This document shows, in pieces, positions 7,223 to 15,503 of a DNA stretch of 64,000 nucleotides. How positions within the stretch are numbered: the stretch's first letter is position 1; every line of letters begins with the position of its first letter. The notes beneath the pieces were generated by a model that searched no databases, had not been told where the DNA came from, and saw nothing but the letters and a program-made list of their open reading frames with translations. This stretch comes from Microbacterium sp. CBA3102 (GTDB lineage: Bacteria > Actinomycetota > Actinomycetes > Actinomycetales > Microbacteriaceae). The DNA is taken from NCBI RefSeq assembly GCF_007954505.1, contig NZ_CP042412.1:1612001-1676000 (forward strand), in the 5' to 3' direction. The position numbers and the translations under genes were made by a program.

Positions 7223-9799
7223 ATGGTCATCGGTCGAGAGCGTCCGCTGGCCGCCGCCATGGATCTCCTGATGGCAGGCGTCAGCGTCGACATCGTGGGC
7301 GGGCGGGGGAGCGGTCGGAGCACATTCCTCCGTGCCCTGGCCTCCCGCCTCGAGGATCGGGAATGGACCGTCGTCAGGGCACGAGGAATCGCGTCGTTGC
7401 GGCAGCACAGCTTGGGCGCGCTGCACCTCGCCGGGTTCGGTACCGCGACGGGTGCTCGACCAGCGACTCTGAATGAGACGGCACGCGCGCTGGCCGAGCG
7501 ACTCCGTGCGCGAACAGGGGTGCTGCTCGTGGACGACTGGGATGATCTCGACGAGTCATCCTGGGGAGTGGTCGAGTACGTCCGCCGAGACGCCGGCGTG
7601 CCGGTCGTGATCTCGCGCCTCCAGGGCCTTCGTGCACGCCATACCCCGACGGGCTTGCCCGCGTCGACGCTCGAGCCTGCCTACGTGATCGACATCGAGT
7701 CCCTCCGGTTCGACGAGATGGAGTCGGTGCTCAGGGAACACCTCGGCGCACCGGTCGAAGCGGGAACGATGAGCCGCCTCTTCGCGAAGTCCGGCGGAAA
7801 TGTCGGACTTCTCCTCACCCTGGTCGACGCCTCGATTCGCGAACAGCGCATGTCTCGTCGGAGTACCGGGGAGTGGGAGGCATCGCGGGACCTCTGGAGC
7901 GGAGCTCTCCGTGCAGTGCTCGAAGCGCATCTCGAGGGGTTCGAAGATCACACACGGGACGCGTTGGAGATCATCGCGGTCGTCGGCGTCGCAGACCTCG
8001 AAACGGTGCGGAAACTCGTGCCGTGGGAGATCCTCGAATTGCTCGAGGAACGGGGGACGATCGCGATCGTCCCGAGCGCAGGACGACGACTCGTGACGGT
8101 CGTTCCTCCCCTCCTCGTCGAATACTTCCGGCATGAGCCCTTGGCGACGAGAAGGACTCGCCTCATCGAACTCGTCGAGGACAAGCTCGGGGCAGGGCTC
8201 GGGGAGCAGGAGTCGGAGCCTGACGAGCCGCGGCGCAGCATCAGCAGCGTGGACGATGCTCTCTTCGTGCGTCTTCTCCAGGAGCGTGCGCGGACGTTGC
8301 GCCTGGTCACGGCTGCGGAATGGGCGGTGAATCCGTCACCGGCTGCAGCGGTCCGATACGCCACGGCGCTCATGCACGCGAGTACCGAGACGGTGCGATC
8401 CACGGTGGAAGGGATCATCGACACCGTCGATCCGAGCCTGGGGGACGGCGCGAGTCTGGCCGAGTTCGTGGTCCTGCGAGCACAGTGGCGCGCGTACGTG
8501 GCGGGGGAACTCGACGAGGCGATCGCGCAACTCCGACGGGATGCCGCTGATCTCTCCCTGGGGCCGTATCGACGTCTCCTCGATGCGGCTCAGGTGCGGT
8601 TGCTCGTCAACCTCCGTGAAGTTCCCCAGGACTTCACCTCGAAGCTCGAGGTCGAGGATGATCTGCCCGGCCCTGTGAAGATCACGCTGTGGGAGACGCA
8701 GATGCTCGTGCTCGTCTGCCTCGGTCGATTCGACGATGCGAGGCGGGTCTTCGCGGAGGTGTCGACGCTCGACGACGGACATGCTTCCCACCTTTCGCGG
8801 GCGCTCATGGGACTCGCCCTGCTCGGAGCCGGCCGGCATCGGGAGGGGATGGACTTCCTCGGCCGCGGCTTCGACGAAGCGCACGGGTATCTCGATGTGG
8901 ATGCGTTACGCACGTTCGGTGCAGCCCTCGCCCTGGGGCACATGCTCGCAGGAGACTACACCGCCGCCGATGACGTCTTGGAGACCCTGCATTCCGCGGG
9001 TGATCCGGCCGTCTATCCGCCGGGCATCCCGCTCGCCTTGCTGTCGATCAGTGCGGTGATCAACATCCGACGAGGCAAGGTCTCGGCGGGGGAGCGGTTC
9101 GCCGCGGAGATAGAGAAGCTGGAATACCCCGACGGCCCCTTGCCCGGGCAGTCTCGAGCCTGGCCGAGGGCGCAACTCCTGGCCTTCGAGGGCGACCTCG
9201 CTCGGGCGGGGGAGGTCCTGTGGAGTTCCGGCACGGATCTGTGGAATCGCAATGCACGATACGCAGGGGTGACGGAGCTCCTGTCCTCGCTCGAGCTGGT
9301 GCCGTCTGTCGAACGCCTGGCTGACGTTCGACAGAAACTGCGAGACCTCCCCGATGCTCGCTCGCTCGCCGCATATGCGGACTTCGTCGCGGCGGGCGTG
9401 GCCGGAGACGCTGCGGCGATGCTCGCTTCCGTCGATGTTCTGGAGGACCGCGGTCTGGCCGGTCTCGCTCTCTCCGCGTGCAAGCTCGCGGCAGCGGCGT
9501 TCGCCAAGGCCGCGGATCCGGAGTGGGAAGCCGCGGCCCGGGCACGAGAAGAGCGTTTGCGGACCGACTTTGCCGGGCGACAGATAGACACCGCTCGATT
9601 CGCCGCAACGGCCACTGCGCTCACCGAAAGGGAGAAGGAGGTCGGTCGGCTGGCGGCCGAGGGCCTGACGAATCCGGAGATCGCGATTCGACTCGTTCTC
9701 AGTGTCAGGACGGTGGAGAGTCATATCCATCGACTTCTCCGCAAGCTCGATCTGCAAGGGCGACAGGGCCTGAGCAACCACCTGGAGGCCCTTCGCTGA
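7223..9799 (+). CDS. Large ATP-binding LuxR-family transcriptional regulator (LAL/MalT-like)
   Basis: An 858-residue predicted regulator. Walker A is GGRGSGRST (residues 26-34) and a Walker B-like GVLLVDDWDDLD lies about residues 100-111. A long helical, TPR-like middle follows. The C terminus is a LuxR/GerE helix-turn-helix (LTEREKEVGRLAAEGLTNPE, then RTVESHIHRLLRKL) in about the last 60 residues. This matches the LAL class, in which ligand and ATP binding drive DNA binding. The ATG at 7223 was chosen because a strong Shine-Dalgarno (GAGAGGAGG) precedes it by a few bases. It is monocistronic and ends at a strong hairpin. Its targets are unknown. The convergent hydrolase and the downstream surface cassette are the nearest candidates. 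Confidence 0.88.
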   Translation: MVIGRERPLAAAMDLLMAGVSVDIVGGRGSGRSTFLRALASRLEDREWTVVRARGIASLRQHSLGALHLAGFGTATGARPATLNETARALAERLRARTGVLLVDDWDDLDESSWGVVEYVRRDAGVPVVISRLQGLRARHTPTGLPASTLEPAYVIDIESLRFDEMESVLREHLGAPVEAGTMSRLFAKSGGNVGLLLTLVDASIREQRMSRRSTGEWEASRDLWSGALRAVLEAHLEGFEDHTRDALEIIAVVGVADLETVRKLVPWEILELLEERGTIAIVPSAGRRLVTVVPPLLVEYFRHEPLATRRTRLIELVEDKLGAGLGEQESEPDEPRRSISSVDDALFVRLLQERARTLRLVTAAEWAVNPSPAAAVRYATALMHASTETVRSTVEGIIDTVDPSLGDGASLAEFVVLRAQWRAYVAGELDEAIAQLRRDAADLSLGPYRRLLDAAQVRLLVNLREVPQDFTSKLEVEDDLPGPVKITLWETQMLVLVCLGRFDDARRVFAEVSTLDDGHASHLSRALMGLALLGAGRHREGMDFLGRGFDEAHGYLDVDALRTFGAALALGHMLAGDYTAADDVLETLHSAGDPAVYPPGIPLALLSISAVINIRRGKVSAGERFAAEIEKLEYPDGPLPGQSRAWPRAQLLAFEGDLARAGEVLWSSGTDLWNRNARYAGVTELLSSLELVPSVERLADVRQKLRDLPDARSLAAYADFVAAGVAGDAAAMLASVDVLEDRGLAGLALSACKLAAAAFAKAADPEWEAAARAREERLRTDFAGRQIDTARFAATATALTEREKEVGRLAAEGLTNPEIAIRLVLSVRTVESHIHRLLRKLDLQGRQGLSNHLEALR

Positions 9800-9835
9800 G
9801 TCGCTCCGACCGGGCGTCGCGTGTCGGTGATCGCG

Positions 9836-9871
9836 TCGGCCACCGCGATCCCGGAAGATCGCGGTGGCCGA
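9836..9871. terminator. Strong bidirectional hairpin terminator
   Basis: A perfect 15-bp stem (TCGGCCACCGCGATC, loop CCGGAA, then its complement) lies in the 84-bp gap between the convergent LuxR and hydrolase genes. There is no marked T tract, which is common in high-GC actinobacteria. Confidence 0.8.
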
Positions 9872-9883
9872 GGGGGCGATCCG

Positions 9884-11209
9884 TCAGTCGGCGCCGAGCG
9901 TGATGGCGGGGGACTCCGAGCCGGTGTACACCTCTTGCACGCCGCCGTCGATGAAGGTGGCGATGGCATCGAACGACGCCTCCGGCTGCAGGGCCCATGC
10001 CCGGTGCTCCGCCCCTTCGATGTAGACGACCTGCATGTCACGGTTCGCTTCGACGTAGGCGTACTGTGCCGTCCAGCTCACGTAGTCGAACTGCGGCTTG
10101 AGCATCATCGTCGGGATGTCCAGCTCTTCGAGACGCTGGATCGTGTCCGGCATGTGCTCCGTGAACTCGGAGTTGAGCTCCATGTTCGACATGAAGTTGA
10201 GTCCGAAGCCCGAATCCAGTGCTGTCGCCGACCACCGCTTGAGCTCGTCCTGCGACACGAGGTTGGCCGAAGCGCTTGTCATGCCGAACCCCTGCAAGGC
10301 GACTGCCACGAGGATCCGAGGGGTCAGCGCTTCCTGCATCTTCGCGACATCGCCACTGCGATTGTGGAAATCCGGGTCGAGACGCTCGAGCTTTGCCCCT
10401 TCGGCGGCCTCCGCTGCCGTGAGCTCGTCAGATGCGAGGTAGCCGCCGGGAGCCGTGAGGATCGCCTTCTCGACGTGGTCCGGGTAGTTCGCTGCGTAGG
10501 CCTCCACGATGTACCCACCGGCCGACTGGCCGATCAGGATTGCTTTCTCCGACCCCGTCTCCTCGCGGATGGCGTCGAGGTCAGCGAGCCAGCGCTCCTC
10601 GGTGTATTCGTCGAGTTCGAGGTCGGGTGAGAGACCTGCGCCCGGCTGATCGTAGAGATAGACATCGTGCCCGGTCTCGGCCAGCTGGGGGATGAAGCTG
10701 AAGTCCTGTTCGTCGGTGAACCCGCCGGGACCGCCGTGGACGTAGATGATCGGCGTCGGCGACGTCTCGTCGCCTTCTGCCTCATATTCCCAGTACGCGA
10801 TGCGGGACCCGGTCTCGAGGTCCCAGAAGCTGGGCTCCGGCGCGGCGATGGGCGTCTCCGTACCCTCGACCGGGGCGAGCACGGTGGTGCCGGCGGTCAC
10901 AGAGGCGACGACCAGAGTGGCGCCTGCGACCAGATAGGGAGACTTGCGTCGGCCCAGCGCGGGGCGCGGTCGTGTGTCCGAGGGCGGCCACGTCTTGTGG
11001 GCGAGAGCCGTCAGCAGCCAGGTAGCCCCGAAGAGGGCCACGGCACCCGCGATCAGACCCGCGACCAGGCTGATGTGCAGCCCGAGAACGGCGAAGACGA
11101 CGGCGAGTGCAACGCCGACCACGATGGCCAGAATGGAGAGGATGATGGCGGCTGTGGTTCGGCCGAAGCGCGCTCCTCGGGAAAGAGGGCGTGAAGGACT
11201 GGTGTGCAT
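9884..11209 (-). CDS. Membrane-anchored alpha/beta hydrolase (proline iminopeptidase-like)
   Basis: A 441-residue protein with three N-terminal hydrophobic segments (about residues 14-35, 40-62 and 85-105), then an alpha/beta-hydrolase domain. It has the oxyanion motif YVHGGPGG, the nucleophile elbow GQSAGG and a late His in EGAEHRAW. HGGPGG followed by GQSxGG is characteristic of S33 (prolyl aminopeptidase-like) hydrolases. The catalytic part would probably face outward, but topology is inferred. The start at 11209 gives MHTSPSRP; an in-frame ATG at 11227 is the alternative. The substrate is unknown. It converges on the LuxR regulator and follows the DUF1345 gene on the same strand. Confidence 0.8.
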   Translation of the reverse strand: MHTSPSRPLSRGARFGRTTAAIILSILAIVVGVALAVVFAVLGLHISLVAGLIAGAVALFGATWLLTALAHKTWPPSDTRPRPALGRRKSPYLVAGATLVVASVTAGTTVLAPVEGTETPIAAPEPSFWDLETGSRIAYWEYEAEGDETSPTPIIYVHGGPGGFTDEQDFSFIPQLAETGHDVYLYDQPGAGLSPDLELDEYTEERWLADLDAIREETGSEKAILIGQSAGGYIVEAYAANYPDHVEKAILTAPGGYLASDELTAAEAAEGAKLERLDPDFHNRSGDVAKMQEALTPRILVAVALQGFGMTSASANLVSQDELKRWSATALDSGFGLNFMSNMELNSEFTEHMPDTIQRLEELDIPTMMLKPQFDYVSWTAQYAYVEANRDMQVVYIEGAEHRAWALQPEASFDAIATFIDGGVQEVYTGSESPAITLGAD

Positions 11210-11275
11210 GGGGTTCTTTCTTTGCATGGTGAAACGCGCGGGAGCGCGTGGGGTTCGTTCCCCGGGAAGGCGCAC

Positions 11276-11307
11276 CCCGAGGTGTTGCGCGGAACACCCA
11301 CCTCGGG
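11276..11307. terminator. Hairpin between the DUF1345 and hydrolase genes
   Basis: CCCGAGGTG (11276-11284) pairs with CACCTCGGG (11299-11307). An alternative inner stem GGTGTT/AACACC overlaps it. It lies downstream of the DUF1345 gene and upstream of the hydrolase on the minus strand, so it is either a terminator for the first or an operator for the second. In the rest of 11210-11464 I see no gene. Confidence 0.5.
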
Positions 11308-11464
11308 AACGGGGGCGCGCAACAGGTGCGATCCATGAAGCTACGTCGACCTGGACTCGCGTGCGCGCTCAGGTGTGGCTTCTCCGTGTCGGTTGCGTCG
11401 ATTGAGGTATTCAGACTCCTCGACCCGTGCGTGAGTTGCGTCCCTCTCCGTGCGGTGACCTCGA

Positions 11465-12229
11465 CTATCGGAAGCCGTTGGACATGATCGTGTTGAGCGC
11501 GAGCACGATGATCAGGCCGTTGAAGAAGAAGCTGGACACGGAGTGCCAGACCACGGTCCACCGTGTGCGGCTGGAGAGCACGGTGACATCGGACGCGGCG
11601 AAGCTGCTTCCGACCGTGAAGGAGAAATACACGAAGTCCACCATGCGAGGAAGTGGGGTTCTGGGGAAGTCGAACTGCGGCTCGTCGGCCGTGAGACTGC
11701 GCTGGAAGTAGATCTGTGCGAAGCCCCAGTGCAGGAAACCCCACGCGAGAACCATCACCCACACGCCGATGATGGTCGTCCTCAGCCCGACGAGCCAGTC
11801 CGGGCTGAGAGCGAGGACACGGAGGGCGGCGGTGAGGCCGGTCATGCTCGCCAGGATCGTCGTGGACGTCGCCACGATCCGCGAAAGTCTGCTGGCGATG
11901 AAGCGATGCGGCCGAGCGTCCGCCGGGAGCCGGGCGGAGAGGCCGAGCCCGAGGAGTGCCAAAGAGGCATAGAGGGTCCCGACCAGAGCCCATGCGCCGA
12001 GCCAGTCGAGCTGCGCGACGCCGTTCTCGACGCCGAAGTTCACGATGACGCCCAGGACGATCATCGCCACCTGGCCGACGAGCGCCGCTCCATAGCCGAT
12101 CGCGCCCCACCACCCTCTCGCCTGCCGAGTCGTCCGATCTCTCGACGGGCGAGCGGTCCTCCGCAACCGTCGCGAGCGATCACGCAGATCTGCGTGGCGT
12201 TCGTCGTTCGCGAACTCGCGCTTGTACAT
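11465..12229 (-). CDS. DUF1345 family membrane protein
   Basis: A 254-residue integral membrane protein with about five hydrophobic segments (near residues 45-68, 76-98, 124-146, 150-172 and 228-248). It has the DUF1345 signature FVYFSFTVGSSFAASDV around residues 196-212. The N-terminal 40 residues are unusually rich in Arg and Asp. The signature loop superficially resembles a K+ channel pore region, but the family has no proven function. A Shine-Dalgarno (GGAAGG) lies about 5 nt before the ATG. Confidence 0.82.
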   Translation of the reverse strand: MYKREFANDERHADLRDRSRRLRRTARPSRDRTTRQARGWWGAIGYGAALVGQVAMIVLGVIVNFGVENGVAQLDWLGAWALVGTLYASLALLGLGLSARLPADARPHRFIASRLSRIVATSTTILASMTGLTAALRVLALSPDWLVGLRTTIIGVWVMVLAWGFLHWGFAQIYFQRSLTADEPQFDFPRTPLPRMVDFVYFSFTVGSSFAASDVTVLSSRTRWTVVWHSVSSFFFNGLIIVLALNTIMSNGFR

Positions 12230-12497
12230 GAAGACCTTCCAGCCGGGACGAAAGATCTCATTCCAGCAGTCGTCATCGATGCGGAACGGCGGATCCCCGG
12301 GTGGTGAGAGGCGGCGGACCGGAAATTGGGTGCGTCGCGGTGCGGATCTGCGTGTCCATCCAGGGGACCCCGTGGGACGCTCGGCACTGATCCCGCCGGC
12401 GCGACTACTGAATCGCGACTATTCGCCACTCAAGCGTCGAATCCGAACCGTAGCGTGGCATCGGCGGCTGGGCGACCGCGCTCGACGACGAACAGGA

Positions 12498-12522
12498 ATG
12501 ATCACGATTTGTGGTCGATCAT
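12498..12522. promoter_or_regulatory. Inverted repeat upstream of the surface cassette (candidate activator site)
   Basis: ATGATC (12498-12503) and GATCAT (12517-12522) are perfect inverted arms separated by 13 nt. Their centre is about 57 bp upstream of the start predicted from the extended -10 at 12552-12560. That is a typical activator position. Confidence 0.4.
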
Positions 12523-12551
12523 GTGAAAACGACCCCCTCTGTCTTGAATGG

Positions 12552-12560
12552 TGATATCTT
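12552..12560 (+). promoter_or_regulatory. Extended -10 promoter of the surface cassette
   Basis: TGATATCTT reads as an extended -10 (TG, one base, TATCTT), with transcription expected near 12567 and a leader of about 60 nt. No -35-like hexamer sits 16-18 bp upstream, which fits activator dependence. The -10 hexamer is the same as that of the LuxR gene at 7184. Confidence 0.45.
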
Positions 12561-12627
12561 CCGGGCACCGCGGGGAGATCAGATTACGACTCGCTGACGC
12601 GGGTCTTAGGTGCATCGGAGGATCAAG

Positions 12628-13182
12628 ATGGACGTGAAGATCAGTACCCGCGCGAAAGTGCTGGCAGCAATCGGGATAATCGCCGTGGCAGCCGTGGGCG
12701 CGACCCTCGCGGCGTTCACCGACACAGGCAACGTGGAGACCACGTTCACCTCGGGGACACTGGACCTCAAGTTCGACGACGATCAGGACGGCAACCCGGA
12801 CAACTACCTCGTCGACTTCAGCGCAGGGTTCGACAACCTCGCGCCGGGCGACTCCGTCGACCTCGACCTGCTCGTCTACAACTCCGGCACGATCGATGCG
12901 CTGCTCAGCCTCGGCGCCCCGATTCTGACGAACTCGGAGGGCACGCCGGCGACGGCTCTGGAGGACTACCTGACGGTCGTCATCACCGATACCGGCACGT
13001 CCACCGAGCTGTTCAACGGCACTTTGGCCTCGGCGTCGTTCACCGGGCTTGACATCTCCTCGGGCGGAGCGGCCAACGGGACCACTCTGAACATCGTCGT
13101 CTCCTTCGATTCGGCCGCTCCGGTCGGCGCCGCTGGACAGGGTGTCACGGTGGTGTTCCCGTTCGAAGCGACGCAGGCATAG
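12628..13182 (+). CDS. TasA/camelysin-like protein with SipW-dependent signal peptide
   Basis: A 184-residue secreted protein. The signal is AKVLAAIGIIAVAAVGATLA followed by AFTDTG, the pattern cut by SipW-type peptidases. The mature start ETTFTSGTLDLKFDD closely resembles the TasA/CalY start (TFxSGTLDL). The rest is Asp/Thr/Gly-rich and beta-predicted, with no Cys, as expected of a fibre-forming or cell-surface protein. The ATG at 12628 follows GGAGGATCAAG, a good Shine-Dalgarno. It opens a four-gene unit with a SipW-like peptidase two genes downstream. Fibre formation is inferred from the family. Confidence 0.85.
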   Translation: MDVKISTRAKVLAAIGIIAVAAVGATLAAFTDTGNVETTFTSGTLDLKFDDDQDGNPDNYLVDFSAGFDNLAPGDSVDLDLLVYNSGTIDALLSLGAPILTNSEGTPATALEDYLTVVITDTGTSTELFNGTLASASFTGLDISSGGAANGTTLNIVVSFDSAAPVGAAGQGVTVVFPFEATQA

Positions 13183-13193
13183 CGCTGTCCGTC

Positions 13194-13712
13194 ATGAGTG
13201 ACATGGTCGGGGTCCCCTCAGAGCTCGTCTGGGTTCCGCCCGTCGTCACGGTCGAGAACATCAAGCCCGGCGACCCACAGGTGCGGACGCTCACGCTCAC
13301 CAACAGCAACGACGTGCCTGTCGAGCTGTCCTCGGAGCTGATGCAGTCCGGTGATCTGTTCGGGGGCGACACTCCGCTCGACGTCAGCTTCTCGTTGTCG
13401 GAGGAAGGTCGGTGCTCGGACAACCCGGAGGCGATCCCGGCGCAGGCGACGGTCACGGTGACGATGGTCGCCGAGCTGCCCATCACCGCCGGAAACGAGT
13501 ATCAGGGTCAGTCCGGGGTCGCGAACTACATCGTCACCGCGACCGAAGCAGACGTCTGCGTTCTCTCGAGTCCACCGGACAACCCACCGGACGCTCTGCC
13601 TCCGACGGGGGTGGCGGTCGGCGGGACGTTGCTTCTCGCGTTGGCATGCCTGGCGGTGGGCGCAGCGCTCCGCTTCGGGATGCGACGACGGCGGGAACGG
13701 CGGGGATCATGA
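13194..13712 (+). CDS. LPxTG-type wall-anchored protein lacking a visible signal peptide
   Basis: A 172-residue protein with an extracellular-looking body (Val/Thr/Asp-rich, Cys in GRCSDN and DVCVLSS). It ends in a sorting signal: ALPPTGVAVG, a hydrophobic stretch (TLLLALACLAVGAALRF) and a basic tail MRRRRERRGS. LPPTG is a normal sortase variant. The N terminus (MSDMVGVPSELVWVPP) is not a signal peptide. The gap to the upstream stop is only 11 nt, and in-frame codons further upstream offer no start. It is either an N-terminally eroded gene or is exported another way. It overlaps the SipW gene by four bases. Confidence 0.72.
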   Translation: MSDMVGVPSELVWVPPVVTVENIKPGDPQVRTLTLTNSNDVPVELSSELMQSGDLFGGDTPLDVSFSLSEEGRCSDNPEAIPAQATVTVTMVAELPITAGNEYQGQSGVANYIVTATEADVCVLSSPPDNPPDALPPTGVAVGGTLLLALACLAVGAALRFGMRRRRERRGS

Positions 13713-14287
13713 TCGACACCACCGCATCGACGCCTGCCTCGACGTCTACCTCGTCGTCAGGGAAGGGGTGGCGGGTGTTCTTGAACACCGCTGCGATCAT
13801 CGGGGCCGCAGCGGTGGTGATCGCGCTCTTCGCCGCCATCATCGGAGCGCGAGTCCTCATCTTCTCCTCCGGCTCGATGGCTCCTGCGATCCCGGAGGGC
13901 TCCGCGGCGCTCACGATTCCTCAAGACACCGACGCGCTCCAGATCGGTGACGTGATCAGTGTCCCCCGTGCGGGGGACGGGAAACTGGTGACCCACCGCA
14001 TCGTCGAACTGACTGTTCATGACGGGCTCACTCTCGCGACGCTGAAGGGCGATGCGAACCCCGCGGCTGACGCGGCGCCATATGCCCTCGGCGCCGAGAC
14101 GCAGACGGTGGCGTTCGCGATTCCCCACGCCGGCGGGGCCCTTGCCGTGATGAAGTCGCCCTGGTTCCTCGGCGCAGTCGTCGCTCTGGTCGTGCTGGCA
14201 GCGATACCGACACGTCCCCATTCGCGCAAGAAGACAGAGCATACGAAGGCCGAGAGCCCGAAGACCGAGCAAGGACGAGAAGCATGA
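13709..14287 (+). CDS. sipW: SipW-like type I signal peptidase
   Basis: A 192-residue S26B (archaeal/ER type) signal peptidase. It has a low-complexity Ser/Thr N terminus, a transmembrane segment at residues 27-50, the catalytic Ser56 in SSGSMAPAIPEGS, and His96 in LVTHRIVEL replacing the Lys of ordinary bacterial Lep. The conserved KGDANPAAD box follows, then a second transmembrane segment at about 149-166 and a charged tail. SipW enzymes process TasA-like substrates, and one is encoded two genes upstream. The ATG overlaps the preceding stop and the stop overlaps the next ATG, so the unit is translationally coupled. Confidence 0.88.
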   Translation: MIDTTASTPASTSTSSSGKGWRVFLNTAAIIGAAAVVIALFAAIIGARVLIFSSGSMAPAIPEGSAALTIPQDTDALQIGDVISVPRAGDGKLVTHRIVELTVHDGLTLATLKGDANPAADAAPYALGAETQTVAFAIPHAGGALAVMKSPWFLGAVVALVVLAAIPTRPHSRKKTEHTKAESPKTEQGREA

Positions 14288-15474
14288 CGACCCGACGACG
14301 CAGCCGCCTCGCCGCCTTCACCGCCGCCGTCGTGGTCGCGGTGGCGGGATCCGTGTTGGGAGCCAGCCAAGGGTCCGTCGCTCAGTTCGGGGACGCGGGC
14401 CGCGTGCAGTCGAGCGTGGCGGCTGTGGATTCCGTTCCGCTGAGCTTCGTCGGTATCGATGCCGGAGAGAACTACTCGATGGGGTGGACAGCTGCCGGTG
14501 AGATCTTCACCTGGGGCGGGAACTCCGGAGGCCAACTGGGAAACGGGAGTGTCGGCGGCTCACGTCTTGTTCCTGAAAAGGTGATGTTGCCGCCGGGGGT
14601 GGAGGTCGTCAAGGCGGACGGCGGGTTGGATACCGTCATCGCTCTCGCCGCGGACGGCGGCGTCTACACCTGGGGGAACGGGGCTATCAGCGGGACGAGC
14701 CCTACTCCTTCACGAAACGCGTTCTTCGACTCGCTCGGCGACCCGGTCGTCGGCGTCTCCAGCGGCGGCTATTACTACCTGGCGTGGACGCAGAGCGGAG
14801 CACTGTACTCGTGGGGTACCGGAGGAAGCGGTCGTCTCGGTCGCCCTGCGACGGGGCAGAGTCCGCCGGCGCGCGTGACGGCACAGGGCTTGGATACGCA
14901 GGTCGTCGTCGGCGCTGCCGCGGGACGCTTCCAAGGAATCGCCTCGGTCGACGGTGGTGCAGTCACGGTGGCGTGGGGCAGCGGGTTCGGGACTGCTGCG
15001 GGTGTGACGCTCACGGGGATCACCTCCACGGTCGGGGGTGTCGCGGCGGGCACCGACGTCGTCCTCGCCTGGGGTCAGGATGGGTCCCTCTTCTCCGCGA
15101 CGTCTGCGGCGGCGTCGGTCGTCGTCGGTGCGACCGGCATCGTCGGAGCGGACGCCTCTTTCCCCGCTGCAGGCTCCTCGTCGTTCTACGCGTGGCGCGC
15201 AGACGGGGCCCTGTTCGCGTGGGGAGACAACAGTCAAGGACAGTTGGGGCTGGGGACCACCGGCGGGTCTGTGCCCTCACCGACGCCGGTGACGCTCGCC
15301 CCGGGGTCGGTCGCACTCCAGACCGGGGCCGGCGCAGATCATGCTCTGTATCTCGGGCAGGACGGCACGTTCAGCTCGGCGGGGAGCAACGCGTTCGGAC
15401 AGCTGGGAACGGGCGACACCATCCCGCGGAACACCTTCGGCAGCGCGATCACGATCCTCCGCTGGCCGCAATGA
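14284..15474 (+). CDS. Secreted seven-bladed RCC1-type beta-propeller protein
   Basis: A 396-residue protein with an N-terminal signal (AAFTAAVVVAVAGSVLGA, then SVAQFGDAG). The position and form of AQFGDAG recall the SipW cleavage tag of the cassette's first protein (AAFTDTG). Seven RCC1-like repeats follow, with cores such as SMGWTAAGEIFTWGGNSGGQ, LAWTQSGALYSWGTGGSG, FYAWRADGALFAWGDNSQGQ and HALYLGQDG. Several end in the QLGNG/QLGLGT/QLGTGD turn. Seven is the number needed to close a propeller. Such domains bind proteins or glycans; no catalytic site is seen. It overlaps sipW by four bases and is a likely co-exported surface protein. Confidence 0.82.
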   Translation: MTTRRRSRLAAFTAAVVVAVAGSVLGASQGSVAQFGDAGRVQSSVAAVDSVPLSFVGIDAGENYSMGWTAAGEIFTWGGNSGGQLGNGSVGGSRLVPEKVMLPPGVEVVKADGGLDTVIALAADGGVYTWGNGAISGTSPTPSRNAFFDSLGDPVVGVSSGGYYYLAWTQSGALYSWGTGGSGRLGRPATGQSPPARVTAQGLDTQVVVGAAAGRFQGIASVDGGAVTVAWGSGFGTAAGVTLTGITSTVGGVAAGTDVVLAWGQDGSLFSATSAAASVVVGATGIVGADASFPAAGSSSFYAWRADGALFAWGDNSQGQLGLGTTGGSVPSPTPVTLAPGSVALQTGAGADHALYLGQDGTFSSAGSNAFGQLGTGDTIPRNTFGSAITILRWPQ

Positions 15475-15503
15475 TCTTCGGCGGGCGATGAGAGGGGCGA
15501 CTC

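Larger units (their letters stand above)
12230..12627. other. 398-bp intergenic region upstream of the surface cassette
   Basis: No convincing gene is present. The half next to the cassette is AT-richer than its surroundings and holds an inverted repeat and an extended -10 (separate entries). The half next to the DUF1345 gene must hold that gene's promoter, but I cannot place it. Confidence 0.6.

Noticed and set aside
11465..12229. DUF1345 protein as a K+ channel because of its VGSS pore-like loop
   Set aside because: The loop lacks the T-x-G-Y-G filter. The match is to DUF1345, for which channel function is unproven.
13412..13708. Upstream in-frame extension of the sipW gene
   Set aside because: It overlaps the LPxTG gene in another frame and is Arg/His/Gly-rich shadow sequence. 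The ATG at 13709 gives the normal SipW topology.
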